Shown: piece by piece, positions 35,744 to 46,420 of the stretch
Layout: the number at the start of each line of letters is the position of its first letter
How positions within the stretch are numbered: the first letter of the stretch is position 1
Origin: Cytobacillus eiseniae
GTDB taxonomy: Bacteria; Bacillota; Bacilli; Bacillales; Cytobacillaceae
Length of the DNA stretch: 64,000 nucleotides
Assembly: GCF_017874625.1 (NCBI RefSeq)
Contig: NZ_JAGIKZ010000005.1
Location: 62,001 to 126,000 of the forward strand
Direction of reading: 5' to 3'
Made by a program: the position numbers and the translations under genes
Notes under the pieces: model-generated
Told to the model about the DNA's origin: nothing
The model's database searches: none
Seen by the model: only the letters and a program-made list of their open reading frames with translations

Positions 35744-35870
35744 TAGTACCCCTCCATTTGCAGAGAAATTCTCTTCATTCAAAAATTATACGCTTATTTT
35801 TATAATAAGAATATACTGATACTTTAATTATTCGCTAAATATGTCGAAAACCCTTTTTTAAATTGAGCGG

Positions 35871-35899
35871 TTGTTCATTATGATCTTTCCTAGTAAAAT
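35871..35899 (+). promoter_or_regulatory. Promoter of the Prli42 gene
   Basis: TTGTTC (35871-35876), 17 bp, TAAAAT (35894-35899), 37 bp before the start codon. Confidence 0.55.
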
Positions 35900-35935
35900 A
35901 GAAATAGGAGAATTATTTTTGGGGAGGTAAATGTA

Positions 35936-36031
35936 TTGTCTAATAGAAAAATGCGGAAGATGGTTGTTTATTTAATGATTTTTGCCATGCTTGCCTCAAC
36001 ATTACTTATTGGTCTATCCATGTTTTTATAA
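35936..36031 (+). CDS. prli42: Prli42-like stressosome-associated miniprotein
   Basis: A 31-residue peptide from TTG, eight bases after GGGGAGG. It has a short basic N-terminus (SNRKMRKM) and a single membrane helix, VVYLMIFAMLASTLLIGLSM, ending FL. This is the Prli42 pattern; in Listeria the miniprotein anchors the stressosome at the membrane for oxidative-stress signalling. It has its own sigma-A promoter. It is shorter than usual gene-calling limits. Confidence 0.8.
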   Translation: MSNRKMRKMVVYLMIFAMLASTLLIGLSMFL

Positions 36032-36035
36032 GAAA

Positions 36036-36096
36036 AGCGAAGTGCCTCTTCCTTTATCAGCTCACCTTGTGACTTCGAGGCAATTGGCGCTGTAGA
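36036..36096. repeat. Short remnant of intergenic repeat family 1
   Basis: GAAGTGCCTCTTCC and, further on, GTGACTTCGAGGCAATTGGC resemble the ends of the family-1 repeats with the centre deleted. Weak similarity. Confidence 0.35.
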
Positions 36097-36111
36097 ATTT
36101 TTAATAATAAA

Positions 36112-36143
36112 CGCAAAAAAGAGGTGCCATAACGCACCTCTTT
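36112..36143 (-). terminator. Terminator of the L,D-transpeptidase gene
   Basis: A perfect 10-bp stem AAAGAGGTGC / GCACCTCTTT with a six-base loop and a minus-strand T run. Confidence 0.85.
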
Positions 36144-36151
36144 AACTTTTT

Positions 36152-36664
36152 TCACTTTATTGCTCCATATTCTCTCCCAATCTGTTCATAGTCATCCTCT
36201 GTTGATGTCACTACTATTTTTGTTCCAATTGGGATTATTTCGTAGAGAGATTCGATTGCTTCATTCTGAAGCCGGATACAGCCTTGGGAAACATATTTTC
36301 CAATAGATTCAGGAGTATTTGTCCCATGAATCCCATAAATTCTCCCATCGGTATCTTTCGCGTCAAATCCAATCCATCTCGTGCCTAACGGATTTGCTGG
36401 ATCTCCTCCCTCTATATCTTTCTTCCGATAATATGGATTTTTAGCTTTAACTATAATGGTAAATAGTCCTTCAGGTGTTAAATCTTCTGTCTTCCCAGTA
36501 GCGGCAGAAATGACCGTCTGTACTCTATTTTCATGAATAAAAGCGACTTCATTTGTTTTTTTATTTACGATAACAAAGGGATCTCCAGGCATTGGATTCG
36601 GTCCTAACGGCCAGAGTGGCGAGATAACAAGTACAATTAGCATAGAGGAAATGAATTTTAACAA
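36152..36664 (-). CDS. L,D-transpeptidase (YkuD domain)
   Basis: 170 residues with a signal peptide or anchor (residues 1-20) and a YkuD catalytic domain. The active-site motif is HGTNTPESIGKYVSQGCIRL, with the nucleophilic Cys in SQGCIR. It forms 3-3 peptidoglycan cross-links or attaches proteins outside the membrane. It lies 21 bp downstream of yqjA. B. subtilis has ErfK/YkuD-type paralogues; the exact one is not assigned. Confidence 0.88.
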   Translation of the reverse strand: MLKFISSMLIVLVISPLWPLGPNPMPGDPFVIVNKKTNEVAFIHENRVQTVISAATGKTEDLTPEGLFTIIVKAKNPYYRKKDIEGGDPANPLGTRWIGFDAKDTDGRIYGIHGTNTPESIGKYVSQGCIRLQNEAIESLYEIIPIGTKIVVTSTEDDYEQIGREYGAIK

Positions 36665-36685
36665 CTAATCACCTCTCTTTTCCCC

Positions 36686-37681
36686 TTAGTCTGTACCTGT
36701 TTCAGTAAAATGATTCCCTGTTCCTTCCTGCTTTAACTCTTTTGAGACACTTTTGATCCATAAATATTGCTCCATCTCTCGTACAAATTGATAAAGAGCG
36801 GCTCGTGCTTCAAATTCTTCTCTTGTTTTTGGCAACTCCATCCTTTTAAATGATGATTTCATTTCATATAACTTATCTAAGAAACGGCTAGCTGTATTTC
36901 CCGGGTGAATATTCGCCGCTAACTCCTCAATAAAATCAGCAACCATATCTCCTTGTAAAGGCATATATGATAGGGATGTAATAATTGGAAGAACCCGTTC
37001 GATAATTTCAAATTGCTTTTCCCGTAATTTAAAATAATGATGATACGTATGTTCATTTCGAAGGAAGCGATTCTCCACATCCCTATATGCGAGTAATTCT
37101 GCTTCTTCAATTAATTGCGCGGTTTCAGTTATTTCCAATCCATCCCAATTACTTTCACTCGTTCGCAAGTAAAGAACAATCTCATCAAATATTCGTTTGA
37201 AATTCTCTTCAATCTGAATTTGATAATCCTTTAGTTTCTGATCAACACTAGGCATATAAAGGTTTGCAAGAAGGGCAACACCAATTCCAATTGTAATGAT
37301 TCCTAATTCATTTAAAAGAATAGAAAGCGTAACCTCTCCCGCAGAATAAATATGCAAAATAATCACACTGCTAGTGACAATTCCATCGCTTATTTTAAGG
37401 ATGACAGTTGTCGGAATAAATAGAAGCAAAAGAAAGCCAATGATAATCGGATGAAAGGCCATCCCTTCAAAGAAAACAGTCGCAAATCCCATTGCCAGCA
37501 AGCATGCCAGAAAACGATTCAAAGAAGTTTTCAATGATTTCACTTTCGTTACTTGTATACACAGAATCGTTAAAATTCCCGCTGAAACAAAATGATCAAA
37601 TCCAAGAATCTGTGCAAAAATAATTGATACAGTTGTACCGATTGCAGTCTTAATTGTTCGATAACCAATTTTAAACTTCAT
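36686..37681 (-). CDS. yqjA: Aromatic acid exporter family protein YqjA
   Basis: A 331-residue membrane protein: six hydrophobic segments in the first 145 residues, then a cytoplasmic helical domain, as in the ArAE_1 (FUSC-like) family. It reads KIGYRTIKTAIGTTVSIIFAQ after an ATG preceded by AGGAGTTTTGAA; the in-frame ATG at 37702 is poorer. Transport role is inferred from the family. Upstream of an L,D-transpeptidase on the same strand. Confidence 0.86.
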   Translation of the reverse strand: MKFKIGYRTIKTAIGTTVSIIFAQILGFDHFVSAGILTILCIQVTKVKSLKTSLNRFLACLLAMGFATVFFEGMAFHPIIIGFLLLLFIPTTVILKISDGIVTSSVIILHIYSAGEVTLSILLNELGIITIGIGVALLANLYMPSVDQKLKDYQIQIEENFKRIFDEIVLYLRTSESNWDGLEITETAQLIEEAELLAYRDVENRFLRNEHTYHHYFKLREKQFEIIERVLPIITSLSYMPLQGDMVADFIEELAANIHPGNTASRFLDKLYEMKSSFKRMELPKTREEFEARAALYQFVREMEQYLWIKSVSKELKQEGTGNHFTETGTD

Positions 37682-37781
37682 TTCAAAACTCCTATTTACC
37701 AAATTCCTCTACCAATTAAATTATGTCCAAAAAAATAGAAGATGATCAGCAAAGACCATCTTCTTCCACTTTTATATTCAA

Positions 37782-38504
37782 TTATAGCATTTTTTGCAAA
37801 AAGTCCCTTGCACGTCCTGATTTTGGCTTTGTGAAAAACTCTTGCGGTGGTGCATCCTCAACAAGCTTACCCCCATCTAGAAAGAGAACACGATCTGCCA
37901 CCTCTCTAGCAAAGCCCATTTCATGAGTGACAATCGCCATCGTCATCCCAGTATGTGCTAATGATTTCATTACATCAAGAACTTCCTTTACCATTTCTGG
38001 ATCAAGTGCTGAAGTCGGCTCATCAAAGAGCATCACTTCAGGCTGCATCGCGAGTGCCCTTGCAATGGCTACCCTTTGCTTTTGCCCACCAGATAACCGT
38101 TTTGGGTATTCATTCGCTTTGTCTGACAAGCCAACTTTCGCTAATAGTTCAAGGCCTAGCTTTTCTGCTTCTTGCTTTGTTTGCCCTTTCACCTTCATCG
38201 GTGCATAAATTAAATTCCCTAATACAGTCATATGGGGAAATAAGTGAAAATGCTGAAAGACCATGCCTACATTTTGCCTAATGTCCATAATATTCGTTTT
38301 CTTCTCTGTAATATCCTGATTGTTTATAAAAATACGGCCAGTTGTCGGCTTTTCCAATAAATTGATGCAACGAAGGAACGTTGATTTCCCCGATCCGGAT
38401 GGACCGATAATTGCAACGACCTCGCCTTCTTTAATCGATGTTGATATCCCTTTTAATACTTGAAGCTTCCCGAAATCTTTATATAGTTGATCAATTTTAA
38501 TCAC
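37782..38504 (-). CDS. artR: Arginine ABC transporter ATP-binding protein ArtR
   Basis: A 240-residue polar amino acid ATPase: Walker [11 protein letters not shown]-loop [13 protein letters not shown], signature [15 protein letters not shown] and Walker [15 protein letters not shown]. Its start overlaps the artQ stop by eight bases. Substrate (arginine) is taken from B. subtilis synteny next to brxB and yqjA. Confidence 0.9.
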   Translation of the reverse strand: MIKIDQLYKDFGKLQVLKGISTSIKEGEVVAIIGPSGSGKSTFLRCINLLEKPTTGRIFINNQDITEKKTNIMDIRQNVGMVFQHFHLFPHMTVLGNLIYAPMKVKGQTKQEAEKLGLELLAKVGLSDKANEYPKRLSGGQKQRVAIARALAMQPEVMLFDEPTSALDPEMVKEVLDVMKSLAHTGMTMAIVTHEMGFAREVADRVLFLDGGKLVEDAPPQEFFTKPKSGRARDFLQKML

Positions 38505-39156
38505 CGCGTCTCATTCTCCTTTCAATCACTTTTCCAAGGATTGTTAATGTCATGACCATGATGTAGTAAATGAGACCCGCCAATAATAACGGCTCAAAAA
38601 AGCTATATTTATCTGCCCCAACTTGATAAGCTCTTCTCATAATATCCATTACACCAATTGTTGTAACAATTGCAGATTCCTTTGTTAATGTGATGAACTC
38701 ATTCATTAAAGCAGGTAAAATGTTTTTCAAGGCTTGTGGCAGGATGATATTGAGCATCATCGGCCGGTATGGTACACCTAATGCCATAGCTGCTTCACTT
38801 TGCCCTTTATCAACGGCTAATATTCCTGCACGAATGATTTCAGAAATATAGGCTGCCGAGTTTAGACCAAATGCTAACACTGCTGCTACATACGGTTCAA
38901 TTTGATAACCCAAAATTTGCGGAGAACCAAAATAGATGATCATTAGTTGCAGCACTAATGGTGTTCCTCTAAATATAGAAGTATATATGTCTGCAAACCA
39001 ACCTAACACTTTAATCGAGCTAATCTTAAATAAAGAAAGAATAATACCGAGTAAAAACCCTAACAGGCCTGCCAATGCAACAATTTGCAATGTCACACCA
39101 ATCCCTCTTAATATATATGGCAGGGAAGGGAGAATGGATGTAAAATCTAAGTTCAT
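38497..39156 (-). CDS. artQ: Arginine ABC transporter permease ArtQ
   Basis: A 219-residue His/Glu/Gln/Arg/opine-family permease with about five TM segments and the EAA loop [25 protein letters not shown] (shown by its start, EAAMALG, and its end, ILPQA). It starts 362 bp after artP; the gap holds two intergenic repeats and a terminator, so ArtQ and ArtR should be made at a lower level than the binding protein. Confidence 0.9.
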   Translation of the reverse strand: MNLDFTSILPSLPYILRGIGVTLQIVALAGLLGFLLGIILSLFKISSIKVLGWFADIYTSIFRGTPLVLQLMIIYFGSPQILGYQIEPYVAAVLAFGLNSAAYISEIIRAGILAVDKGQSEAAMALGVPYRPMMLNIILPQALKNILPALMNEFITLTKESAIVTTIGVMDIMRRAYQVGADKYSFFEPLLLAGLIYYIMVMTLTILGKVIERRMRRGD

Positions 39157-39176
39157 ATTGCTACCTCAATCCTCTC

Positions 39177-39302
39177 AATAAGAAATGCGTATGCGCCTTG
39201 ATCACCCCCGACATGCACAAGACAAGCTGGCTAGAAGGTTTGTCCTTTAACCTTCTGGACAGATTGGCTTGTGACCTCGAGGGGGTAGGCGCAGGAGCTG
39301 AA
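39177..39302 (-). repeat. Intergenic repeat family 1, copy B
   Basis: Inverted relative to copies A and D. It has an internal perfect hairpin AGAAGGTT / AACCTTCT. It begins with AATAAGAAATGCGTATGCGCC, a segment repeated at the start of copy C about 125 bp later and, in degenerate form, at 39425. Confidence 0.75.
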
Positions 39303-39424
39303 CAATAAGAAATGCGTATGCGCCTTAATCAGGGATAACAAACATAAGACAGGGCAGGGAATAGGTTGTTCTTTTCCCTTCGTGCTAGATTAGGATCATA
39401 GCCCCCCTAAGCGCATAAGCTAGA
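39303..39424 (-). repeat. Intergenic repeat family 1, copy C (variant)
   Basis: Tandem with copy B, sharing the first ~24 bases; the rest has diverged (CATAAGACAGGG core, GCCCCCCTAAGCGCATAAGC end). It resembles the copy at 8208-8365 at its ends. Confidence 0.6.
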
Positions 39425-39449
39425 CAATAAGAAATACGGGTATAACTTT

Positions 39450-39494
39450 AAGGGAAAAAACGTTCAGAAGTTGTGACTCTTCTGAACGTTTTTA
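39450..39494 (-). terminator. Terminator after artP
   Basis: Minus strand AAACGTTCAGAAG pairs with CTTCTGAACGTTT, followed by TTTTTT. A strong terminator inside the art operon, before artQR. Confidence 0.85.
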
Positions 39495-39518
39495 GGAGAT
39501 TAAAAGTCTAGCTTATAA

Positions 39519-40307
39519 TCATTCACCTTCAAACCACTTTTTCAAAATCTTATCTAATTCCCCGTTATCAATTAATTCTTTCAATGCTTTATTAAATTCT
39601 TCAGTTAGTTCGCTGTCCTTTGGAAGGGCAATCGCATAACCGCCATCCGTATCTTCAATTGTAAAGCCATCAATATCTTTATTATTTTCTAAATAGCCCT
39701 TTGAAACTGTGTCCTCAATAATAACTGCATCTAAACGTCCCGCTTTGATTTCTTGAATTAATTCAGGAACACGATTGCGGCTTTCAACGGCCATATCAAT
39801 TTCTTCTGCTAATTCATTTGCTTTATCCTCTTGAATCGAGCCTAATTGAGCACCTACTTTTTTGCCCTCAAGATCTTCAACCTTAGTAATCCCACTGTCC
39901 TTTTTAGAAACGATCATATGCTTTGATGTATAGTACGTATCACTGAAATCCACACTTTTTCTTCTCTCATCATCAGCATTCATTGCTGATAGAACAAAAT
40001 CTACTTGACCAGATTTGAGTGCTTGAATTAAACCGCCGAAATCCATATCGCGAACTTCAAACTCATAGCCAAGCTTTTCTGTTACCGCCTTTGCAATATC
40101 GATATCGATGCCAATAATGTCATCCCCTTTTGCTGTATCAATATATTCAAATGGTGGATAGTCTGCTGACGTTCCCATCGTTAGAACTTTTTTATCAGAA
40201 CCCTTATCGTTAGAGCCATTAGATGATGCTTCCTCACTTGAACCACATGCTGCTAGTAATCCGATTAATAGAATGCTAATAAAAAAATATGAGAATGCTT
40301 TTTTCAT
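39519..40307 (-). CDS. artP: Arginine ABC transporter substrate-binding lipoprotein ArtP
   Basis: 262 residues. Lipoprotein signal with L-L-A-A-C and lipidated C21, a Ser/Gly/Asp linker, then a periplasmic-binding-type fold of the family-3 amino acid binding proteins (TMGTSADYPPFEYID, GIDIDIAKAVTEKLGYEFE in part, VDFVLSAMN, GKKVGAQLGSIQ). Arginine specificity is inferred from synteny. A CodY-like box overlaps its promoter region. Confidence 0.9.
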   Translation of the reverse strand: MKKAFSYFFISILLIGLLAACGSSEEASSNGSNDKGSDKKVLTMGTSADYPPFEYIDTAKGDDIIGIDIDIAKAVTEKLGYEFEVRDMDFGGLIQALKSGQVDFVLSAMNADDERRKSVDFSDTYYTSKHMIVSKKDSGITKVEDLEGKKVGAQLGSIQEDKANELAEEIDMAVESRNRVPELIQEIKAGRLDAVIIEDTVSKGYLENNKDIDGFTIEDTDGGYAIALPKDSELTEEFNKALKELIDNGELDKILKKWFEGE

Positions 40308-40324
40308 TATTATTTCCCCCTGTA

Positions 40325-40339
40325 TTTTTTCTGAAAATT
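40325..40339 (-). promoter_or_regulatory. CodY-like box upstream of artP
   Basis: Matches the 15-base CodY motif AATTTTCWGAAAATT at 13 positions. It lies between a -10-like TATACT (40340-40345, minus strand) and the artP ribosome site. Binding is inference. Confidence 0.45.
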
Positions 40340-40497
40340 AGTATAATTGCCTATAATCTATTATTAGTGATTAATTACTATTTTTCAAGTATCAATAAAA
40401 AATTAATAATTATTCATCTGAATGTATTTTAACACATAAATAGACTTATGCAATACTATTTTTAAAAATAAATAGGGTTGCATTACCTTCTACAAAA

Positions 40498-40529
40498 TAA
40501 AAAAAAAGCCTCTTCTCGAGACTTTTTTT
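40498..40529 (-). terminator. Terminator of brxB
   Basis: Minus strand AGTCTC / GAGGCT stem (one G-U pair), flanked by A and T runs, six bases past the brxB stop. Confidence 0.7.
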
Positions 40530-40534
40530 CTATC

Positions 40535-40972
40535 TTATAAATCTTTGCAATGTTGTTCAAATGCATTTTGAAGTTTATTAATGACTGCCATTGGTTCATG
40601 GCCTTCAATTTCATGGCGTTCTACCATTTGGCAAAGCTTCCCATCCTTTAATAAGGCAAAAGATGGAGATGATGGTGGAAAACCTGTAAAGTAGCTGCGT
40701 GCTGCATCTGTTGCTTCTTTATCCTGACCTGCAAATACTGTTACTAAATGATCTGGACGCTTATCATAGTGTAAGGAATGAGCAGCTGCTGGACGAGCAA
40801 TTCCACCTGCACAACCACAAACAGAGTTAACCATTACAAGTGTAGTTCCTTCCTTATTCAATGCTCTTTCAACGTCTTCAGGTGTTTTCAATTCTTCATA
40901 GCCTGCATCGACGATTTCTTTACGTGCATTTGTAACAACATCATTCATGAAAAAGTTAAAATCCATATTCAT
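40535..40972 (-). CDS. brxB: Bacilliredoxin BrxB (YqiW)
   Basis: A 145-residue thioredoxin-like protein that removes bacillithiol from S-bacillithiolated proteins. The C-G-C active site is in [15 protein letters not shown]. The start at 40972, ten bases after GGAGG, gives exactly the B. subtilis length; the longer in-frame ATG at 41071 is rejected. It lies downstream of meaB, separated by 131 bp. Confidence 0.93.
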   Translation of the reverse strand: MNMDFNFFMNDVVTNARKEIVDAGYEELKTPEDVERALNKEGTTLVMVNSVCGCAGGIARPAAAHSLHYDKRPDHLVTVFAGQDKEATDAARSYFTGFPPSSPSFALLKDGKLCQMVERHEIEGHEPMAVINKLQNAFEQHCKDL

Positions 40973-41103
40973 AAAAGTAGTACCTCCATAAAAATAGTAA
41001 AGACTATCTATATCATACCAATAGTTGGAGGGGTTTTTCAATGTATGGATTGTTGCAGAATAAAAATTCAACCGTTTTCTTCCTCGACTTTGATCCAGAA
41101 AAC

Positions 41104-42216
41104 TTATTTTGTTATATAAATACGAAATAGCTCTTCAACAGCTGATGTAGCTGTTCTTGTGCCAGCCATCACTTCATTCTCAAATTTGGGCAGCTGCTGT
41201 TTCACCTCTTGATGGTAGAAGAAACTATATTGAAGCTGATCCATGATCATCGAATAAATCCATTCCTTCGTTTGGGCTCTTCTTCTTTCTTCAAAAACAC
41301 CTGATTCTTTCGTCGTTTCCTCAAATGCTAGGATTAATTCCCAGATTTCCTTCATGCCTTCATGATACAGCGCAGAGCAGATGGAAGCACGTGATTTCCA
41401 GCCCTTTGTTGCAGGTTGAAGAAAATGCATGATCCGATTGTATTCAGCCTTAGTTTTTAATGCTAGTGGCTTATTTGGTCCGTCAGCTTTGTTAACAAGG
41501 ACGGCATCCGCTAATTCCATTATTCCTTTTTTCATTCCTTGAAGCTCATCTCCTGCTCCTGTTAGCACCAGTAGCATGAAAAAATCGACCATTTCTCTTA
41601 CAATCACTTCACTTTGACCGACACCAACAGTCTCAACTAGAATGACATCAAAACCATAAGCCTCACATAGTAGCATCGTTTCTCGTGTTTTCCGGTGAAC
41701 CCCACCAAGCTTTCCAGCTGATGGGGAGGGACGAATATAAGCCCTGTTATTTCTTGATAGCTGCTCCATTCTCGTCTTATCACCAAGAATACTTCCGCCG
41801 CTAATGCTTGAGCTTGGGTCAACTGCTAGTACAGCCACTTTCAAACCTAAGTTACATAAATATGTTCCAAAAGCTTCAATGAATGTGCTTTTTCCTGCGC
41901 CAGGCACACCTGTTATTCCAATGCGGATCGCTTTTCCAGTATAGGGAAGCATCTTCTGCAGCAATGCTTGTGCATAGCTAAAATGATGTTCTGCATTGCT
42001 TTCAATCAATGTGATGGCACGTGCTAGCATGCTTCGATCGCCGGTAAGAATGCCTTTTTCGAATTCATCTATATTCGGCTTCGTCCGATCTTTCTTCTGG
42101 AAACGGTTATTAATGACAGGATTCGTACTCCCTTGATCTGTCTGAACCCCTTTTCTTACGACGCTCATAAAATTTTCTGGATTTCCTCCATCAAACCATT
42201 CCGGCCTTTTGTCCAT
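41104..42216 (-). CDS. meaB: Methylmalonyl-CoA mutase-associated GTPase MeaB
   Basis: A 370-residue G3E-family GTPase that loads and protects the B12 cofactor of methylmalonyl-CoA mutase. P-loop [13 protein letters not shown], switch-type [18 protein letters not shown] (quoted in part) and NKADG are present. It starts one base after the mutB stop, ending a mutA-mutB-meaB operon. Confidence 0.92.
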   Translation of the reverse strand: MDKRPEWFDGGNPENFMSVVRKGVQTDQGSTNPVINNRFQKKDRTKPNIDEFEKGILTGDRSMLARAITLIESNAEHHFSYAQALLQKMLPYTGKAIRIGITGVPGAGKSTFIEAFGTYLCNLGLKVAVLAVDPSSSISGGSILGDKTRMEQLSRNNRAYIRPSPSAGKLGGVHRKTRETMLLCEAYGFDVILVETVGVGQSEVIVREMVDFFMLLVLTGAGDELQGMKKGIMELADAVLVNKADGPNKPLALKTKAEYNRIMHFLQPATKGWKSRASICSALYHEGMKEIWELILAFEETTKESGVFEERRRAQTKEWIYSMIMDQLQYSFFYHQEVKQQLPKFENEVMAGTRTATSAVEELFRIYITK

Positions 42217-42217
42217 T

Positions 42218-44410
42218 TTACTCTACCACTTCCTCATAACCGAGGCGACTGTAGATGGCTCGTATGACCTTTTGTGCGGCAACAGGAATAACTGTACCAG
42301 GACCGAAAATAGCTGCAGCTCCCTGTTCAATTAAATAATGATAATCTTGTGCAGGGATTACACCACCTGCAACAACAAGAATATCTTCTCTGCCAAGCTT
42401 CTTAAGCTCCTCAATCAGCTGTGGAAGAAGGGTTTTATGACCAGCCGCCAGTGAACTCATCCCAATCACATGGACATCATTTTCCACAGCTTGAATAGCT
42501 GTTTCTTCGGGTGTTTGAAACAATGGTCCAATATCAACATCAAAGCCCAAATCAGCGAATGCGGTTGAAATTACTTTTGCCCCACGATCATGTCCATCCT
42601 GTCCCATCTTCGCAATGAGAATTCGCGGCCTTCTGCCTTCATTCTCCAAAAACTCTTCTGTCATCTTTTTGACTTCGAGAATTTCCTCTTCATTAGAAAA
42701 GGCAGAACTATATACCCCACTAATCGAACGAATAATTGCTTTATGACGATTGGCCACTTTTTCAATTGCATCAGAAATTTCCCCGAGTGTTGCCCTGACA
42801 CGAGCCGCTTGAACAGCTAGCTTTAATAAATTCCCTTCACCAGTCTCCGCACTCTTTGTTATCGCCTCAAGTGCAGCCAGTACTTGACGCTCATCACGAG
42901 AAGCCTTCAGCTTTTCCAGTTTTTCAATTTGTTTTACCCGGACAGCTGTATTATCAATATCAAGGATTTCAAGCGGTTCTTCTTTTTCAAGGCGGTATTT
43001 ATTCACGCCAATAATTATCTCCTTGCCTGAATCAATTTGCGCTTGTCTGCGAGCTGCTGCTTCTTCAATTCTCATCTTTGGCAAACCTGTTTCGATCGCT
43101 TTCGCCATCCCGCCAAGGTTCTCAATCTCTTCAATATGAGCCCAAGCACGCTTAATTAATTGATCCGTTAGTGACTCAACATAATAAGAGCCTGCCCATG
43201 GATCAATCACATTTGTTATTCCAGTTTCCTCTTGTAGAAATAGCTGTGTATTACGAGCAATCCGTGCGGAAAAGTCAGTTGGCAATGCAATTGCTTCATC
43301 AAGTGCATTCGTATGAAGTGACTGCGTATGCCCCATTGCTGCAGCATGTGCTTCGATAAGTGTTCTCGTCACATTATTATAAGGATCCTGTTCTGTTAAG
43401 CTCCAGCCTGATGTTTGTGAATGAGTTCTTAGCACCATCGATTTTTGGTTTTTCGGAGCGAATGTTTTCATCATTTTTGCCCAAATAAAGCGGCCTGCAC
43501 GCATTTTAGCCACTTCCATAAAGTAATTCATACCGATTCCCCAGAAAAAGGACAATCTAGGTGCAAAAGAATCAATATCGATCCCGGCCTTCAGTCCTGT
43601 TCTAACATATTCCAGCCCATCTGCAAGTGTATAAGCAAGCTCAATATCTGCCGGTGCTCCTGCTTCTTGCATATGATATCCTGAAATACTAATACTATTA
43701 AACTTTGGCATATAGTTAGATGTATATTCAAATATATCAGCAATAATCTTCATTGACATTTCTGGTGGGTAAATATATGTATTTCGAACCATATATTCTT
43801 TTAAAATATCATTTTGAATGGTCCCAGATAATTTGTCCTGACTAATGCCCTGTTCTTCGGCAGTGACAATAAAAAAAGCCATAATAGGCAGGACTGCCCC
43901 ATTCATTGTCATTGAGACAGACATCTGATCCAAAGGAATCCCGTCAAATAGTGTTTTCATATCAAGTACTGAATCAATCGCAACGCCTGCCTTACCAACA
44001 TCTCCAACCACTCTAGGATGGTTAGAATCATACCCACGATGCGTTGCAAGATCAAATGCAACAGAAAGACCCTTTTGTCCCATCGCTAGATTGCGTCGAT
44101 AAAAGGCGTTGCTCTCATCCGCTGTTGAAAAGCCTGCATACTGGCGGACTGTCCATGGTCTATTAACATACATCGTTGGGTATGGTCCGCGTGTATATGG
44201 TGGCAGTCCTGGTTTCCCATCCATATGTTCGAGTTCTTGCATATCTTCTTCCGTATAAAGTGGCTTTACTTTAATTTGTTCATATGTTTCAAAAAGTAGA
44301 TGATCGATTGATTGATTTAATTCTTCATCGATTTTCTTTTTCCAATCCTCGTTTATTGTTTGTTTCTGATCAAATAGAGCTACCTTTTTAAAATTAGGCT
44401 TCTTACTCAT
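42218..44410 (-). CDS. mutB: Methylmalonyl-CoA mutase large subunit
   Basis: A 730-residue B12-dependent mutase converting (R)-methylmalonyl-CoA to succinyl-CoA. The TIM-barrel domain (residues 1-550) holds [21 protein letters not shown] (in part) and the C-terminal domain binds B12 through D-x-H-x-x-G in [11 protein letters not shown]. The start overlaps the mutA stop by eight bases; an in-frame ATG at 44431 is rejected because GGAGGTGGCAATCA precedes this one. Confidence 0.94.
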   Translation of the reverse strand: MSKKPNFKKVALFDQKQTINEDWKKKIDEELNQSIDHLLFETYEQIKVKPLYTEEDMQELEHMDGKPGLPPYTRGPYPTMYVNRPWTVRQYAGFSTADESNAFYRRNLAMGQKGLSVAFDLATHRGYDSNHPRVVGDVGKAGVAIDSVLDMKTLFDGIPLDQMSVSMTMNGAVLPIMAFFIVTAEEQGISQDKLSGTIQNDILKEYMVRNTYIYPPEMSMKIIADIFEYTSNYMPKFNSISISGYHMQEAGAPADIELAYTLADGLEYVRTGLKAGIDIDSFAPRLSFFWGIGMNYFMEVAKMRAGRFIWAKMMKTFAPKNQKSMVLRTHSQTSGWSLTEQDPYNNVTRTLIEAHAAAMGHTQSLHTNALDEAIALPTDFSARIARNTQLFLQEETGITNVIDPWAGSYYVESLTDQLIKRAWAHIEEIENLGGMAKAIETGLPKMRIEEAAARRQAQIDSGKEIIIGVNKYRLEKEEPLEILDIDNTAVRVKQIEKLEKLKASRDERQVLAALEAITKSAETGEGNLLKLAVQAARVRATLGEISDAIEKVANRHKAIIRSISGVYSSAFSNEEEILEVKKMTEEFLENEGRRPRILIAKMGQDGHDRGAKVISTAFADLGFDVDIGPLFQTPEETAIQAVENDVHVIGMSSLAAGHKTLLPQLIEELKKLGREDILVVAGGVIPAQDYHYLIEQGAAAIFGPGTVIPVAAQKVIRAIYSRLGYEEVVE

Positions 44411-46244
44411 TGATTGCCACCTCCATTTCATTCAGTAAAATGGCGAGGATTTCATAACAATTGCTCTTTACATGAATAAATCGTTCAATGCCTGCAGCGT
44501 TAAGTTCTTCCTGTTGACTTGCTTCTGGAAGCCCTGCTAAAAATACTTTTATATTTGGATTTTTCTCTTTTATTAAGCGTGTGATGCTTAGCGCTAATTC
44601 ACCATATTGCTTATTTGTCCCACAGATCACATAATGATTCAATTGTGTTTCTTCGATAAAGTTTATGGCCATTTGTGACTGTTCAATCTCTAGGCTCTTA
44701 ACTGCTTGAATGCCTCCTGGTGTGAGAAAACCAGTCATAAAATCAGCACGTGTCTTATGTTCCTTTAATTCACCTAAGCATATGAGGCCAACCTTTGTAT
44801 GAATGCCAGATTGTTCCATTTGCTCTGCGGCTCTGCGTAATTTTTCAAAAGGCTCTGACAGTCGCACTTGTGGAATTGATAGATTATGTCCATGATCATT
44901 TTGCACATTCTGAAGTGGTTTATCAGCTAGATTCGCATATATATTTGTCCCGATTAGGCTCTGTTTCCGGGTAAATATATCTTCCTTTCTTTTCTCCATG
45001 ACTTCTGCAATTTGCTCTTGAAGCCAACCCGCTGATAATGCTTCTACTATGCCGTTTTTTTCCTCCATTTGAAGAAATAATTCCCATGCATTTACAGCAA
45101 GATCATTTGTTATGCTTTCCACATACCAAGATCCCCCCGCCGGATCGATGATATTCTTCAAATGTGCTTCTTCTTTTAAAATCAATTGCGTATTCCGAGC
45201 AATTCGTTCGGAAAATGGGGTTGAGTTTCCTTCAGGGTCGTTAAAGGGACTAACATGCAGGTACTGAATGCCACCTAACACTGCCGCAAAAGATTCATTC
45301 CCTGCTCTTAATATATTCACATACGGATCATAGGCTGTTTTTGTAAAAGATGAGGTTTCAGCTGAAATGACCATTTTTTGATCTTCTGGTTTTGCACCAT
45401 ATGCTTCTGCCACTTTGCCCCAAAGCAATCTTGCGGCTCGAAGCTTTGCAATTTCCATAAAAAAGTTTGCACCAATTGAAAATTTAAAGACCATTTTCGA
45501 TAAAATCGTTTCTAAACGTATGCCTCTCTCTATTAACTGCTGAATATGATGAACACCTGTTGCTAGTGAAATAGCAAGTTCCTGAACGGCATTTGCTCCA
45601 CCATTATGATAAACAGTTGTATCAATTAAAATCGTTCTTAACTTTGGCATGCTTTGATCTGCTAATTGGATAGTTGTAACCCATTTATCATATATTTCTG
45701 TTAAGGATGAAGCCGATCGATTAAGAATAATTCCTGCGACTGGATCTGCAGCAATATAACCTGAGATTTGCTTAGCATCAGCAAGCTTTGCCAAGTGATT
45801 AAGTAAATCATTTTGATATTTATCTGTATCAATGCAAAAAGGATAGTTTGTATATATACCTGCAATCAGCTTGTCCATATCAGAAAGTGGGAGACCTTCT
45901 ACACAAAGTGAAATTGCCGTCTGCCCTCTGTCAATGGCTTGAAGGAGTTTTTCTCTTAAAAGCTCGGCATTTTCTGCACGGAGCTTTTGGGCAATTTTCC
46001 AATTGTCCGAAACGTTCCCAAACTTTTCAGAACCCCTTCTAAAGTCTGGGTAACCAGGATATTCGTTAAGTCCCTTTTGATCAACAGTCTCTTTAGAATA
46101 AAGCGGTTTCAATTGAATATTTTCATATGTAATCTTTGATAAGGATTCAACAGGCTTTCCCTTTAACGTTTCTTCTGCTTTTTGCTTCCAAGCATCCAAC
46201 GTTTGCTCTTCAAACGTTTCATTCATCATCTTATTTAGTGTCAT
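44403..46244 (-). CDS. mutA: Methylmalonyl-CoA mutase small subunit
   Basis: A 613-residue non-catalytic partner of MutB. It has the mutase barrel ([21 protein letters not shown], shown by its first part) but its C-terminal domain lacks the D-x-H-x-x-G B12 motif, reading [12 protein letters not shown] instead, as expected for the small subunit. The ATG at 46244 follows a hairpin that separates it from the ribosome site GGGGGGAAGG; a GTG at 46250 is an alternative. First gene of mutA-mutB-meaB. Confidence 0.92.
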   Translation of the reverse strand: MTLNKMMNETFEEQTLDAWKQKAEETLKGKPVESLSKITYENIQLKPLYSKETVDQKGLNEYPGYPDFRRGSEKFGNVSDNWKIAQKLRAENAELLREKLLQAIDRGQTAISLCVEGLPLSDMDKLIAGIYTNYPFCIDTDKYQNDLLNHLAKLADAKQISGYIAADPVAGIILNRSASSLTEIYDKWVTTIQLADQSMPKLRTILIDTTVYHNGGANAVQELAISLATGVHHIQQLIERGIRLETILSKMVFKFSIGANFFMEIAKLRAARLLWGKVAEAYGAKPEDQKMVISAETSSFTKTAYDPYVNILRAGNESFAAVLGGIQYLHVSPFNDPEGNSTPFSERIARNTQLILKEEAHLKNIIDPAGGSWYVESITNDLAVNAWELFLQMEEKNGIVEALSAGWLQEQIAEVMEKRKEDIFTRKQSLIGTNIYANLADKPLQNVQNDHGHNLSIPQVRLSEPFEKLRRAAEQMEQSGIHTKVGLICLGELKEHKTRADFMTGFLTPGGIQAVKSLEIEQSQMAINFIEETQLNHYVICGTNKQYGELALSITRLIKEKNPNIKVFLAGLPEASQQEELNAAGIERFIHVKSNCYEILAILLNEMEVAINE

Positions 46245-46249
46245 AGCCA

Positions 46250-46267
46250 CTGTCTCAAAGCAGACAG
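46250..46267 (-). promoter_or_regulatory. Hairpin between ribosome site and start codon of mutA
   Basis: CTGTCT-GCTTTG-AGACAG: a 6-bp stem placed between GGGGGGAAGG and TGGCT-ATG. Folded, it would bring the ribosome site to about five bases from the ATG; unfolded, the spacing is about 23 bases. Confidence 0.5.
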
Positions 46268-46324
46268 CCTTCCCCCCTTTAGATGCGCAATAATAATAAA
46301 ATTCAAAATTATTTTCTCTTTATT

Positions 46325-46353
46325 ATTTTAATATACATAATAAAAACAAGCAA
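46325..46353 (-). promoter_or_regulatory. Promoter of the mut operon
   Basis: Minus strand TTGCTT (46348-46353), 17 bp, TAAAAT (46325-46330), about 80 bp upstream of mutA. Confidence 0.5.
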
Positions 46354-46380
46354 TTTAATATCGGGAAGGAGTAGTATAAC

Positions 46381-46411
46381 AAAAAAACCGCTGCAATTGC
46401 AGCGGTTTTTT
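46381..46411 (-). terminator. Terminator of the bkd operon
   Basis: A perfect palindrome AACCGCTGCAA-TTGCAGCGGTT flanked by A and T runs, ten bases past the bkdB stop. Confidence 0.9.
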
Positions 46412-46420
46412 GCATCTATA

